From positions 780,512 to 844,511 of the forward strand of contig JXTB01000036.1 in assembly GCA_002914805.1 (NCBI GenBank): DNA of 64,000 bases. Direction: 5' to 3'. The translations under genes and the position numbers were made by a program. Shown here piece after piece: positions 1-12,600 of this stretch; the first letter of the stretch is position 1; every line of letters starts with the position of its first letter. Under the pieces are notes generated by a model. The model did not search any database. It saw only the letters and a program-made list of their open reading frames with translations, and had not been told where the DNA came from. This DNA is from Parasponia andersonii. Its lineage: Eukaryota > Streptophyta > Magnoliopsida > Rosales > Cannabaceae.

Positions 1-315
1 TCTTAGAATTTCAGCTCCTTAGACAGTGTGATAAATTCAAGCATGAGATTACATAAAAGATTGTGAGGATATAGAGGGAGGAATAAGGAGCTACAACTTT
101 GTTAAAGAGGAGAAGAGCGACATATATATTATAAACTAATTATTAAGGGCAAAAGTGACATTTCAGGTGGGTATATGCATATTTTTTAGAGTTTTATTAA
201 GGGAAGCATATGTGCCAAAATATGCCTCTTATAATGCATATTTAACCTAATTTCTCATACTAATTGGTTTGGGGTAAAATTGACAAGTAACTTTAAAAAA
301 AAAATTAGCATATTT

Positions 316-1345
316 ACCCCCTGAATTTGCCGTGAATTGGCAATGTGACTCCTGAACTTATTTTCTTGGCAATTAGATCCACAGACTTAGAAATCAATAG
401 CAAATAGCAAGTCCGACCAATCTATTAAGGACTGTTAAAATTCTAACAAAAGTAGTCGTATCAGTCACACGAGGCATTTTTTTAGGGGTATAGTTGATAT
501 TTCACTCTATCTAATAATTTGAAGGGACATTAGGAAAAAAAAAAAAGAGTTTCGGGGAAATTAAAATTTTAAAGCTCATTCAAAATAATCTAATCAGATA
601 TGCACAATTAATTATGATTAATTCAATTTCAATCAAAAGAAAAGAGAATTACTAAAAAAAATGTTAAATTAGTTTTAGGTAATTAAAACTAATTCCTCTT
701 TCTGGGTATTCAATCGACATTGTCCTTAATAATCCTTCATCGGCACTACCTACATCACCCACCACACCACACCACACCACACCAGACCAGCCGAAGAGGT
801 AGAAGAGATTGGGTCGTCTACTTGTGGCAGAGTTAGGCAAAAAAGTCTGCAACTCCACTTGTAATGACGGTTGGAGTATGGGATTCCGGCTGTTGCTGTA
901 AGACGGAACCACCGGAGCAATTGACCGTGTTAGCGCAAGTATGTGTCTTAGGCTCAACATGCTCAAAACCAAACTACGTCAATCAAAACCTAACGAAAAG
1001 CTGGTTCTACTATGAGACTGGAACACAAGAATTGATGAGAACACAAGAATTAATTTTGAATCAATTCAAAATTTGAGTTTTACAATTTTTATTTCCCCCC
1101 CAAAACCCTCAATTTCTTTCATATATCCCTCCAATTTATTAGGTAGAGTGAAATATCAACTATACCCCTAAAAAAAAAAGCCCTATGTGGCTGTCACATG
1201 ACTACTTCTCTTAGAATTGTAGTAGTTGGTGTGAATTGCCAATGATTTTTAAGTTTGATGACCTAATTATCAACCAAAAAAAAAAAAAAAAAAGTTTAGA
1301 GAGCAAACATGACAAAAACTCATTTTAAAATTATGGCAGGAAAGT
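316..1345. mobile_element. Long-TIR (Mutator-like) non-autonomous element
   Basis: Two arms of about 270 bp are inverted copies of each other, roughly 316-600 and 1050-1345. The clearest block is TTTTTTTAGGGGTATAGTTG at 479-498, whose reverse complement lies near 1160-1180 and is followed in both arms by a similar run of about 40 bases. Long degenerate TIRs with little coding content are usual for Mutator-like elements. I did not find a clean 9-bp target duplication, so the superfamily is inferred. The core at about 690-1000 is visibly richer in GC than its flanks and could be captured host DNA. Confidence 0.6.
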
Positions 1346-1706
1346 GTTCTAAAATTTATCAAATTAATTTCATTAAATTAATGCCAATCAAAATTATATT
1401 TATTTTTTTTAAAAAAAAATGAGATTTTAACTAATGATTTCTACTTAAAATTATATTTAATTTTAAATTAACTCAAATTATACTAGTTAATTATATTTAA
1501 CTAAAAATTAATAACAATTAGCAATTAATTAAAAATAAAAAATTTAAAAATATATGAGCAACCTCACCTCGACATATTATTTTTAAAAACATTTTTTATT
1601 ATTTAAAAAACTTTTGGGGCAAAATCTATGAAGGCCATACTTTTGGGGGGAGGGGGAGAAGGTTTGGTTGGTCATAAAGAAAGTCACTCGTATTTTGAAA
1701 ATATAA

Positions 1707-2300
1707 GACTATCTCTAATGCTTATGCTAAAAAAATGATGTATTAATATTAAATTTAGTATGATTTTTTTGAGTTTTGCTCTATATACGTATGCTAAAAC
1801 AAATGTTATTTTATATTTTAAATATTAGTTTTATGTCTAAATTTTTTTTTTTTCTGCTATTAACTTTCATTATTTTATCCTCCAATTACTCATCATAAAA
1901 ACTAAGTTCATCTACCAATTTACAAGTACACATATTTCACATAAATGAACAAATTGGTCAATGTAAAAAAAATTGTAAATAAAATTTATACTCCTATTAA
2001 TTGTAATTTAATAAGGATAAGCTTGCAAAAAAAGTTAATGAAAAAGGACATATACATATATTGAATTTTGACAATATTATAAAACATATGAATACTTTAT
2101 ATTTAAAATAATGACAATATCATAAATAACATCACATGCAAAACTATAGCATGTGCTATTCTTTATGCTATATTTGGCACAACTAATATCATATGCTAAA
2201 AATTATGTCAAACATAGCATATAATTGGAGAGCTATTTTTTAGCCAAATACTAAAATTTAGCATTAGTATGGTATGTAGCATATCTATCGAAGATGCCCG
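1707..2300. mobile_element. Possible MITE-like AT-rich element
   Basis: The left edge (GACTATCTCTAATGCTTATG, about 1707) and the reverse complement of the right edge (GGGCATCTTCGATAGATATG, about 2300) resemble each other loosely. Several 'atgcta' words near both ends are inverted. There is no coding capacity and no convincing target duplication. It could be chance similarity in AT-rich DNA. Confidence 0.3.
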
Positions 2301-2937
2301 TCCGAAAAATGATTAATAGCACAATGTTCCTTTTATTATATAAATTGTTATGATTTGATCTCTATTAGTTTAATTTTTGCAATTAAGTCCGTAAACTTAC
2401 TAATTAGTTGTAATTTAGTCCAAATTGAAAACAAATGTTAAATGCTCAAAAAAAAAAAATTCCTCATTCAAACATGCGATTAAAAAGGAAAAAACTCAAA
2501 ACAAAAGAACAAAATAAAAAATAATAATAATAAGATGAGTGCTAGCAATACTCTCTTTTCTACTTACCGATCTATCTATTTGATATGCGAAGTTTACTAA
2601 ATTGTCCTATAGTTTAATACTATTTCCAATCATTATTGATTGCACAAATAAATAGTGAGATTGAAGAATGAAAAATAAAGTGTTGCTATCACTCTTCAAA
2701 GAAAAAAATATAAGCTCATATTCTATCTTCATTTTTTGTCTCTATAATAGACAAAATATGTTATGTGCGCAATTCAAACTCCAACTTTATGAACTTTTTC
2801 GATAAATCCACTTCAAAGGCATATCCTATCCTCACGTGCCACGTCTGCCACAGTAGACCTACCACCAAGAAACTCTCATTATCTTTCATATGTACATCAT
2901 CGAATATCTTAAAACTCTAGGCATAATAAGGACTCTA

Positions 2938-3143
2938 AACTCCCAAAAGGATGGTCGAAGTAGCAAGGTGCTATACCTTAAGCCCTTATCTCACTTAGAG
3001 AAGATAAGGTCAAGGGTTCGAGGCCTTACATCATCTTTAGGAACCCAACCGAATGGAGGTGGCTCTAAGAAATGATCTACCACCGGGATCTCATCCGCCT
3101 TTTTTGTTTACAAAAAAATAAAATAAAATAATAATAATAATAA
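2938..3143 (+). mobile_element. tRNA-derived SINE, plus orientation
   Basis: A good pol III B-box-like word, AGGGTTCGAGGCC, is at about 3013-3025. It lies downstream of a poorer A-box-like stretch (GTAGCAAGGTGC, about 2959). The element ends in an A-rich simple tail (ACAAAAAAATAAAATAAAAT, then ATA repeats, about 3110-3143). Flanking words ATAATAAGGACTC (left) and ATAATAAAGACCC (right) may be a decayed target duplication. The short ORF across it is not a gene. Confidence 0.55.
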
Positions 3144-4828
3144 AGACCCCAAGAAGCACACGGTGAATAATAAGAGATTCTTCACCATCTTTAATACAAC
3201 TATTTTTGATATTAACTACGACAAATTCCTTGCCAATGGGGTTGGGATTGCTCCTATTAATGGCTTAGATTCTTAAAATTATTTACTCAGTTCATTGATT
3301 AAGTACAAGGGTTCACCTCTATGTAATATATTTATGGCAAAGACGATAATACCTTTGCCACAATACTGTCTATGTGAATAATATGCTATAAAATACTTTT
3401 TTTTTTTAATTTGGTTCTTCATATGACCTTATTAGGGGCCAGTTTAATAGAAATGTAGATTTTAAGGAAAATATTTTTAGTTGTGCCGAAAGAAAAATAT
3501 ACTATAGCGTAAAGTAGCTGAGCGTTTGGTAAATTGTAATTTCAAAGTGTTGTGATTTGAAAAAACTGTATTAAAATATTTGGTAAATTGTATGACTGAA
3601 TTATTATGCAAATATAAAATGACCAAAATAAACATCATTATACAATTAAGCATATTTATAGAAAGAGCTTATTAATATTTTTTACAATTATGCATATTTG
3701 TAATACTAAACATATTAATAATTTTTTTTTAAAAAATGATATGAAAATAAACTCAATTAAATTTATTTTATTTTAATTTACTTTATTTTCGTCTTAATTT
3801 TAAATTTCAATAAAGAATCAATTTGGTTACTTCAAAATAATTATACGAAGAGCATTTTAGTCAATTATGATTTAAATATATTAATACTTTTTTTAAAAAT
3901 TGAAATAAAAATAAACTCAATTAAATATTTGACATTTTTATTTTTAAGTGAGGGTATTTTGGCCATTATGATTTATTCATTAAAAGACAATACATATTCC
4001 TGCATAATCTAAAAATCAAAACTGTCTTAGACCAACTTTAGTTTTTGGCTGTCGTTTTATTAAAAATTATTAAATAATCTGTTTTAGGCTTTTACCAAAC
4101 ATTTTTTAGGATCCATAGATTATTCGAAAAATGCTTTTAGTTCATTTACAATTTTTTTAAATACTGTATTTGAAAATCATGGATGAAGGCTATTTTGTTT
4201 TTAATTAATGGTGTATTATTACATTATCTTACTTTATTTTTCGGTTAGAGTTTCTTAACTATCACGTGCAAAAGCACAAACCCGAGTCATTCCTTCCCAT
4301 TTAAACAAGATTGCCACTCTAAATGCCTTGTTCAATCCAGCTTCAGTGAGAGCTATTCTGAAAACTCCAACTCCAACAATAGAGAGGTCTAATGGTTGGC
4401 TCTAGGCTCTCATCATATGGTGAGTTCACATTTAAATTAGCCTACCAAGCCTTACAACGGTCCAAGTTTTCTCAACAATCCTATTTTCAACTAAGCCTCG
4501 AAGGTTCGTTTTCTTTAAGAAATTATTTCTATTTTGTTACTAATTTATCTTTGTATCACAAGATTTAGGTTTTTGGTAAACTAATTTACAATGCATTTTT
4601 TTGTTATTTAGGAAAAATCGATCGAACTTACTATTTGGTAAATTGTTTTTTAAACTGAATCGATAAATCATTTTGATGATGAGTTTCGAATTTTTAAGCA
4701 TTTTAGCATATTGTTATGTTTAATAAACGATAACACGTTTCCGGGTTATTTATTAAAGAAAATGTTTATGAATGATACTTCTGGAAAAAAAAAAGATGAT
4801 AAAATCCTTAGATACCCAGTGAATATAG
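3144..4828. other. AT-rich intergenic region, no gene seen
   Basis: No supported coding sequence. Words GTTTGGTAAATTG (about 3525) and its near reverse complement TTTTACCAAACAT (about 4090) hint at another decayed inverted-repeat element between about 3436 and 4195. The ends are too worn to call. Confidence 0.35.
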
Positions 4829-4956
4829 TTGGTAAAAGTATGTGAAAAAAAGATATTTATATATCCAGTGGGTTGCTCTTGTTCCTTGGCATTTCAAATC
4901 CATTTATTTGGTTGTTATATCTCGTTCTTCCTTCATGCTCTGTTGGATGGTCAATA

Positions 4957-5297
4957 TTATTTAAGACTGGGTATTCGTTTAGGAATGTTTACAAGTTCAA
5001 GCTCTTTTGATGCCTTGACTTTGAACTTAGTATCACGATCCCCTCTTAGATCAATGAGTGATAGAAAGTCCCATGACATAGCGGCCCTTTGTAAATTAGA
5101 AACAGTTTCTAGTTTACCATTTGCTAAAACAAAACTATCTCCGGGCAAAGTCTTGTAAGGTTCTTTGCCACTATTACCGGATTTGTTTCTCCATTGATTA
5201 ACTGTAACAAGATATGGATTAGCTCCGCATGGTTTAGCTTCTTCAAAAGTGATTACCGCAGCGAAAGGTGCTCTGTATAACATGTCCATATTCAAGA
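4957..5297 (-). pseudogene. Fragment of a senataxin/TRANK1-like helicase gene
   Basis: An open stretch of about 112 codons on the minus strand resembles the segment of plant SF1 helicases of the senataxin/TRANK1-like (UvrD-like) group that precedes the motor domain. Visible hallmarks are YRAPFAAVITFEEAKP, then a WRNKSGNSGKEPYKTLPGD-type run, then a 'LANGKLETVSNLQR' segment and a 'FKVKASKE' end. The frame begins just after a splice-acceptor-like TTTTAATAG at 5298, so this is probably one exon. It stops soon after the KASKE segment, and no helicase motifs occur nearby on the minus strand. These proteins are normally over 1000 residues, so this is a relic or a transposon-carried fragment. The assignment rests on remembered family sequence, not on a search. 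Confidence 0.6.
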
Positions 5298-5670
5298 CTA
5301 TTAAAAGGTAAAGTAGCTATGCATACTAATTTTCAAAAGAAACAGATAGTAGATTTTGAAATGCTGCCCTGAAATGTACACTGATTTTTAACTTTTTTAT
5401 TTATAATTTTTTTTTGAGAAGAAAAGAAAAGTTATTAGAAAATTCTTTTGAGTATTTATTTTTGGTATTGGTTGGTGATTTAGCTTTCTATGGTCAGGTG
5501 GCCTTCTATTTCTTGTGCAACAGGGAAAAATAGAGTAAGAAAACACCAAGAAGCAAAAAAAGTGAAAGAAAGAAGAAACCAAAGGAGGGAACTAGCCTAG
5601 ATTTTATTTCTTGTACATTTTTTAGCTGTTGATTTGATTTTGTACATGTGTTTTCTTCTTGTGCTGGTAA

Positions 5671-6400
5671 CTAAGTTAGAATGATGAGTTATGAGTATCA
5701 GAAATTAATATTTATGTTTACTTAATTAAATAAAGTGGTAAATAATATATAAATTATTTATTTATTTGATTAAACTTATTAAAAAATGACAAATAAGACA
5801 TCAATGATTAATTTACCTGATTAAGCTCGATAAAAGAAAAAAGATAAATAAGTTGTGAATACATTAGAATGGTGAGTTAGGAGTATTAAGAAGTAATGTT
5901 TCTGTTTACTTGATTAAATAAAATGGTAAATAACACGTAAATTATTTATTTACTTGATAAAACTTGTTAAGAAATTGTAAATAAGATGTAAATGAATCAT
6001 TTACCTGATTAAACTCGATAAAAAATGGTAAATAAGTTGTGATTAAGTTAGAATATGAGTTATGAGCATCATGAATTAATGTCTCTATTTACTTGATTAA
6101 ATAAAGTGGTAAATAACACGTAAATTATTCATTTACTTGATTAAACTTGTTAAAAAATGGTAAACAAGATATAAATTATTCTGATTAAACTCGATAAAAA
6201 AAGGTAAATAAGTTGTGAATAAGTTAGAATGGTGATTTATGAGCATCAATAATTAATTCTTTTGTTTTCTTGATTAAATAAAGTGGTAAATAACACGTAA
6301 ATTATTCATTTACTTGATTAAACTTGTTAAAAAAAAGGTAAATTAATGGTTAATCAATTATTTACATGATATACCCAAAAAAAAGGTAGAAAGAAAGTAA
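5671..6400. repeat. Tandem array, about four copies of a 175-190 bp unit
   Basis: Copies start near 5671, 5863, 6044 and 6220, each at a 'TTAGAATGNTGAGTTATGAG'-like word. Each then runs through AAATAAAGTGGTAAATAA, TTTACTTGATTAAACTTGTT and GATTAAACTCGATAAAA. The fourth copy decays after about 6330. Inside each unit the short words TTTAC and GGTAAA recur in both orientations. The array lies directly downstream of a decayed MuDR transposase on the same strand, and a matching AAATTATTCATTTAC word recurs at about 8141. It may be subterminal repeat sequence of that element. Confidence 0.75.
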
Positions 6401-6619
6401 ATACATTAAAAAAGATAAATTAATAGCAAATCAATTATTTAAATAATATACCTAAAAAATAAATAGTAAATAAATGGTAAGTGATCATAAATTGATCATT
6501 TACGTAAATTAGATTACAATATTAACAAACTTGACTAACAAATATGGTCTCATCATGCACCTCTAACTGAATAGGTTTCTTGTCATAAAGTGATATTAAC
6601 CATTGTCTCTTGTTATTTA

Positions 6620-7930
6620 CTCGATTTACTATTGCAAAATTTTATCAGAATAGGGTTCTTGCATAGCTTTCAATGATGTCCAACTCATCTACATCATCTA
6701 TATCGAATAGTTTTTATGAACTCACCAGCAGATTTATTTCTGTGCTTCTTTGGTCTGTCTGCTTTGGCCTTTTCTTCATTAAGCTCGGTAACAATAGCTT
6801 CTCTAATATTATCAAGTACTTCCCACTCAGATTTATTTCCAATATTATGCACAAGTCCATCATATGTCGAAATAAGAGTCTTGTTAAAAAAAAAATGAAG
6901 ACACGTTGCTATAAAAACTTGGTGTTGATGATATCTAATAGTACGAACCTGTAATAAGATGGAGGAAAAACTTGAAAACTAATATTAAGTAAATAGATGA
7001 TCTATTGTTAACAAAGAATTTCACCAATGATCTCTCTAGTACTATCAAGGAAAATCCATTTAAAAAGAAGTCCAGACTCTTGACCATGTAATACTATCAA
7101 GAAATACTATTTGAGTACTAAATATTATAATTCATCCACGAATTTAGAGCTTACGGTGGACACTTATTTAAATTCCACAAAGTAATAAATAATTTGTTTT
7201 AGCTCTCATGCATAAGTGGTGAGAAATCCAATATAGGACTCATTATTGTTTAGAATCCACAATTTTTTGTTGTTTTGCATTATTATGTACGTATTCCAAA
7301 CAAACATGGTTTATGTTCAACCAAACATATATGTATTTAATGTTAACAAAGAAATCAAAATAAATAAAGAAAAAGGCTTACTGACATGGTTCAGGCTACA
7401 TGTCGCTGGTCCCGTAGCTCAGCTTCTGCCCATGTAGTTAATTTAGTTTTTGTGTACGCAGCTGCTATCCTTGGATCGTGAAACCAATTTTGCAACATTT
7501 GTCTAATGTGCTCCAACATAGAAGTAATAGAAAGCTCTTTAGCATACCTTAATGTAGAATTTAAACTCTCCGAAATATTTGAAGTCATGATATTAAACCT
7601 TTTCGTAACAAAATGTGATCGAGCCCATCTCTCCAAACCTGCTTTACGAAGGTACTCAGAGATATTGCGTATAAAATATTCAAAATCAGTTTGCAAATAG
7701 GCTCTAACACACTGATTGAATAAACCATCATTCCTAAGAAATTGGTACTGACTGGGTTTTCAAGTTATTTAGAAGGTAGTAGTAGATGCATACCCCATGA
7801 TGCGCATTTGGGAAAATCTTCGAAATCGCTTTTCCAGTGCTTTTATACCTATCAATAACAAAAATCAGATCTTCACCATCTCCGATTACACCCTTCCAGT
7901 TGTTGAAAAATCACTCTTCGAGTCACCAAT
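6620..7930 (-). pseudogene. MuDR/MULE transposase relic
   Basis: The minus-strand frame at 7391-7696 carries a recognisable end of a MuDR-type transposase: ERWARSHFVTKRFNIMTSNI, then SESLNSTLRYAKE, a leucine-rich segment and a 'WFHDPR...LTTWAEAEL' end. Upstream on the same strand (about 7800-7900) the translation contains a 'VIDRYKSTGKAISKIFPNAHHG' like segment in another frame. Downstream (about 6700-6870) is a basic 'KADRPKKHRNKSAGEF' segment like the tail after the SWIM finger. The frames are broken by stops and shifts, so it cannot make a full transposase (normally 600-900 residues). No intact SWIM CxCx(n)CxH finger was found. Confidence 0.7.
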
Positions 7931-7999
7931 TCCATATGCTAAAGAAAAAAATATTTGCTATTGTTCTTAAGTAAATAAAATATTTTGGACTTCATATAT

Positions 8000-9400
8000 T
8001 ATGTATAGTAAATCAGCGACCAAAAGAAAATGAACAAATAACAAGTCAATTATTATATTAAATAATAATTTTGATTCTTTAATGATGTTTCATGGTATAT
8101 CAATAATCTGCCTTGGTAAATAAAAAATTAATGATGATAAATTATTCATTTACAACGGCTATAGAGCATCAAGTTTTCTTTCTATCATAACGAGTATAAT
8201 TTTACGTCTAAACATAGAAAAGAAAGCGAAAAAAAAATCCAAAATATCATAACACAAACAAAATCAGGTTGAGAAAAATTCAAAATATGGAAAAAAAAAA
8301 AAAAAAAAGAAATCTCAAAATATAAACGGATTCGTACTAAAATTGATCATAGAATAACCAGAAATAAATTGATCAAAAAATGATTCTGGAAAACGTATTG
8401 TCGAATATAAGAAAAATTTTGAGATGCCAAAAAGATAATAGCCATTAAAAGTAAATTAATGAAAGTAATTGAAAATATAAGAAAAACAAAAAAATAGATC
8501 GGTCAAATAAGGAGAAGATACCTCAGGAGTATTATTGAATCTTGTTTGATTCGCAGAAAATTAGAGAGAGAAAAAAGGAAATCAAATAAGGTAAATGAAA
8601 ATATAGAGAATCAAAGCGAAATCGATCAAAACCATCTCGTCTGAAGTTGTTTGTTTCCCAGAAAAATTGAGAGGAAAATCATTTCTCACCAAATCTTGTT
8701 CTTCTTCTTCTTCATTTTCTCGACTTCATCGTTGCGCTTTTTTTTTTTTTTTTTTTTTTTCCCCTTCTGAATCTGTCAAATGCAAGTCGAGATCTTGAAC
8801 TGAAGCACCAAACGGGTGTATAATTGGGAATATTGCAGAATGAAATAAGGAAAGGTAAATTAGTAAAATCAACTTTAAAGATTTTGAAAAAGAATATATA
8901 TGTTAAAACTTTAGAAAAGTATGTATGTTTAAATGGGATGTTTCCTTTTTATTTTTTTTTTTCATTTTCCTCAAAAATGGGCCCATCGATTGGGCCAACG
9001 GGCTCATACATATGCCCAAGTTTGGCCTTGCCTTTGGGACCGGGCCGACCCATGTTTCTACCTCTTATTGCCGCTTAATACTTATTTTTGCAAGTTGTGT
9101 GGATTTGATTGCAAAAATTAAAGGAAAATTGACACAAATAGTAATAATTTTGATTAAAATGATTTTTCAATAATATTTTAGTGTTACGTGATACTAAAAT
9201 CGATCCTAAAAAAAAATTATAATTTTTTAGTCATAAATCACGTGACATCTCGTCACTCACAAACTCAAAATTAACAAGTTACACAGTACATGGACCAATT
9301 GGCCATTAACCCAAAATAAAAATAAATAATTAACAGAAAGGACACCGAGGTTCACAAATATCAGTGAGGAATCAAATTAGGGGTAGGGTTCTAGTTTCGG
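8000..9400. other. Intergenic and upstream region of the CWC21-type gene
   Basis: AT-rich DNA with poly-A and poly-T tracts (8290-8308, 8739-8760) and no supported gene. GC content rises at 8975-9060 without a recognisable product. The segment nearest the next gene (about 9180-9400) should hold its promoter. Confidence 0.4.
9239..9244. promoter_or_regulatory. G-box CACGTG upstream of the splicing-factor gene
   Basis: A perfect palindromic CACGTG lies about 410 bp before the ATG of the + strand gene. bZIP and bHLH factors bind this core in plants. A related ACGT core is at about 9186. A six-base match is weak evidence on its own. Confidence 0.3.
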
Positions 9401-9655
9401 AAACCGAACTGATAAGCAGGCAAAAGGGGGAACTGGTCCTAGACATCTTTATAAGAAGGTAACGATTCCGATTTTCCCTAGAAAATTTTACTGTTTGTTT
9501 CTTGGGAATGCGTGGTCCTAAACCCTAAGGATCACAATATTGCTTTGCTATTTTCAGTTCTGGTTTTGGAATTTGAGTTTGAAATTCTGAGTTTTTTTGG
9601 GTTATAGTTCGAATTCGAACAGTGATTTTGTGCAGAAAGCGGAGGAGGAGGCGAG

Positions 9656-12600
9656 ATGTACAACGGAATAGGGTTACAAACCCCAAGGGGGTCTGGAACC
9701 AATGGGTATATCCAGAGCAACAAGTTCTTCGTCCGGCCCAAGGTCGGCAAGGTTGCGGAGACCACCAAGGGGTTCGATGTCGATCAGGGCACCGCCGGGG
9801 TTACCAGGAAGGCCAACAAGGATATTCTCGAGCACGATCGGAAGCGTCAGATTGAGCTCAAGCTCGTTGTGCTTGAGGACAAGCTGATTGATCAGGGTTA
9901 CACCGATGCCGAGATTGCCGAGAAGCTCTCCGAGGCCCGGCTGACTTTGGAGGCCGCTTCGGCTTCGGAAGACACCGGAGTACTTGTCGTCGATAAGAAG
10001 TGAGGAATTTTAATTGCTCTTTTTGAAGTATTTTATAGTTGGTATTTGGAAATTTATGTGAATTACTTAGTCATAGACTCATAGTATTGTGACTAGAAGT
10101 GTTTTATTTATTTATTTTTTTTTTTACATGAAAATGGCGATGTATATGAGACATAAGTTTGATAATGTTCATTTTATTGTTAGCATAAAGAGCTTACTCT
10201 TTGCAAGATTGATTTCTTTTCTTGTCAAGCAAATATTTGTTGTGGTCATTATTGCAAAGAGCATGTATGCTATCGAGTGTATTTAACCGTTGGTTTGCTT
10301 TTTTTTTGATCAAACTCTTGTTCTTTCTTTCCTCATTACCTAAAGATGATTGACGAGTCAATTCTCAGTTTATGAGAGGATTAAGTAAAATGGTTATTTG
10401 GAGATAATTTCTACCATTTTAGATTCGTAGCATTCAACATGTAGTTTGTGGTTCCGTCCCTCTTTTTTCTTTTCTTGAATACTGTAAAAGATGGCTACGG
10501 TTTTAGTTTTAGTTCTAGTTTAGTTTGTCATTATTTTTTCTATGGGGACTATTTTCAATATCCTATTTCGCTTTGTTGTAAACTCCAAGACTGGAAATCT
10601 TTTGAAGTATTCAGGCACAATCTTGTGATTGTTATCACTTTGGGCCTTAAATAAAAATTAGCATTTGTGGTGTCAATTTGTATGTATGCATGCAGGAGAG
10701 CAGTTCTGTTCTTGACTGGCAATAGATGGGATCTGACCTCTTGAATGACCTGGGTAGTGATCTGAAAAGCAAATGCAAATGAAGTTTACCTTTTCTAAGT
10801 GACTTTATACCTGTATAATTATTAGGTGTCAGTGATAGGTAATCAGAAGATGAAAGATATCTAAACAATCAAAATCTTCTTTAATTAGTATTTTGTGTTT
10901 TATACCACATTCATGATTTTTATGGTTCTGGAATATTATTTAGTTACTTTATCGTTTTGGCTTGAACAGAGTTTCGGATACTCAGACCCACCAAATTGCT
11001 GCTAGAAAGGAGAAGCAGATGGAAACTTTAAGAGCAGCTCTTGGCATAAGTGCGTCTGAACCTGATGAACAAGCTACAGATGAGCTTGATGATGGACCAA
11101 GAAGTAGTCAGAAAAATGGCATGGATGATGATAGAAAGCATCAGAAACGTGAACATTCTTTTTTGGATAGAGAATCCAGGTGGAAGAACCCTACAGAAGA
11201 GAATAACAAGTCCGAAAAAGTTGATAAGAAAAAGAATAGCAAAGAATCTACACGGAACAAGAAGGAAGGAAGTAGAAAGAGGAGGCATGGGGATGAGTCT
11301 TCCGATACAGATGGTAGTGCTAGGAATTCAAGAGCAGTTAAAAAGAAGCATCGCAAAAGTAGCCGGGGCAGTGATGATGAAGAGGTTGCCAAGAAGCGTG
11401 CAGCTGCAAAAAAGCACAAGAAAAACAGAAGGCATGATAGTGATGATTCTGATTCTGATTCTGCTACTAGTGATGATTCTGGTTCTAGTAGCACTGATGA
11501 TTCAGATTCTGCTTCCAGTTATGATTCTTCTGATACAGATGGCAGTTCCAGGAAGTTGAAAGCACTTAGAAAGAAGCATGAAAGATCTCTTAGGGGGAGT
11601 GATGAGGAAGACAAGAAGTATAAGGTTGCACAGAAGCACAAGAATAGCGGGAGTGATGGTAATGATACTGATTCTGCTACTAGCAAAGATGATGTAAGCA
11701 AGGAGAGTTCCAGAAAGCAAGTCAAAAATCACAGACCTCATAGGAGGCATGACTTGGATGATGATTCTAGTAGTGATGAGGACTTGTTGAAGTCTAGAAG
11801 TACAAAGGTGAAGCAACATACAAGAACAGGCAGACGGCATGACTCTGACTCAGATGATGACTCTAGTGCTGATGAAGACTTGTTGAAGTCTAGAAGTACT
11901 AAGGTGAAGCAACATACAAGAACAGGTAGACGGCACGATTCTGGGGATGAATCTAACCCTGATAGTGGGATGAAAAAGAAGAATGGTCGAGTCGAAGAAC
12001 AGAGGAAAAAACATAGTGGCCACAGGAGACATGAAGACAGTTCTGATGGTGAGGATCGCTATAGAAGCAAGATTGATGGTAATGGAAAAGGCAACAGAAA
12101 ACCTGATGTGGACCGTGAATCTGATTATGAAAAGTCTAGAAAACCTAATCCCAGAACAATCGAGAGAAGTCAAAGAAGTGGCAAGGATGATAACAAGTTT
12201 GATAATTCTGGTGACAGTAGTGACGAGAAGATGGAAAAAAACAGCAGTAGGAGGCATGATACTGATGATGAGGGACTTGATTTGAGATACGAAAGGAAAG
12301 TTAGTAGCAAGATTGAAAGACAGAGAGCAGTTGAGAAGGGGTCCAATTCTAATGACAGTGATAGTGATGACTCTCATGCAAAAAATGATGAAAGTGTTTT
12401 TGCTATTGGAACTCGTGACTATTCATACAAGAGTACTGTACAGAAAAAGTCTGTTGTTGAAAGCAAGAGTGGGCACCGTGATGATATGGGCAGACAAGTA
12501 GCACGAACAAGTCTGGAAGAGAAGGACTTCCGATCTGGTGGAGTTCCAGGTGATGAAAGGAGGAAGGAAAGAAGTGATTTAGAGGATGATGGCTACCGGA

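Noticed and set aside
864-1076. Plus-strand 70-codon frame in the long-TIR element
   Set aside because: It runs from the core straight into the right inverted arm, so its C-terminal half is transposon end sequence; no family resemblance.
2890-3075. Plus-strand 61-codon frame
   Set aside because: It overlies the SINE and its B box.
5671-6400. CRISPR-like array
   Set aside because: Units are contiguous with no unique spacers, in a plant nuclear genome next to a transposase relic.
11050-11559. Alternative-frame ORFs across the splicing-factor tail, both strands
   Set aside because: Shadows of GA-rich low-complexity coding sequence; the main frame has the conserved module and continuity.
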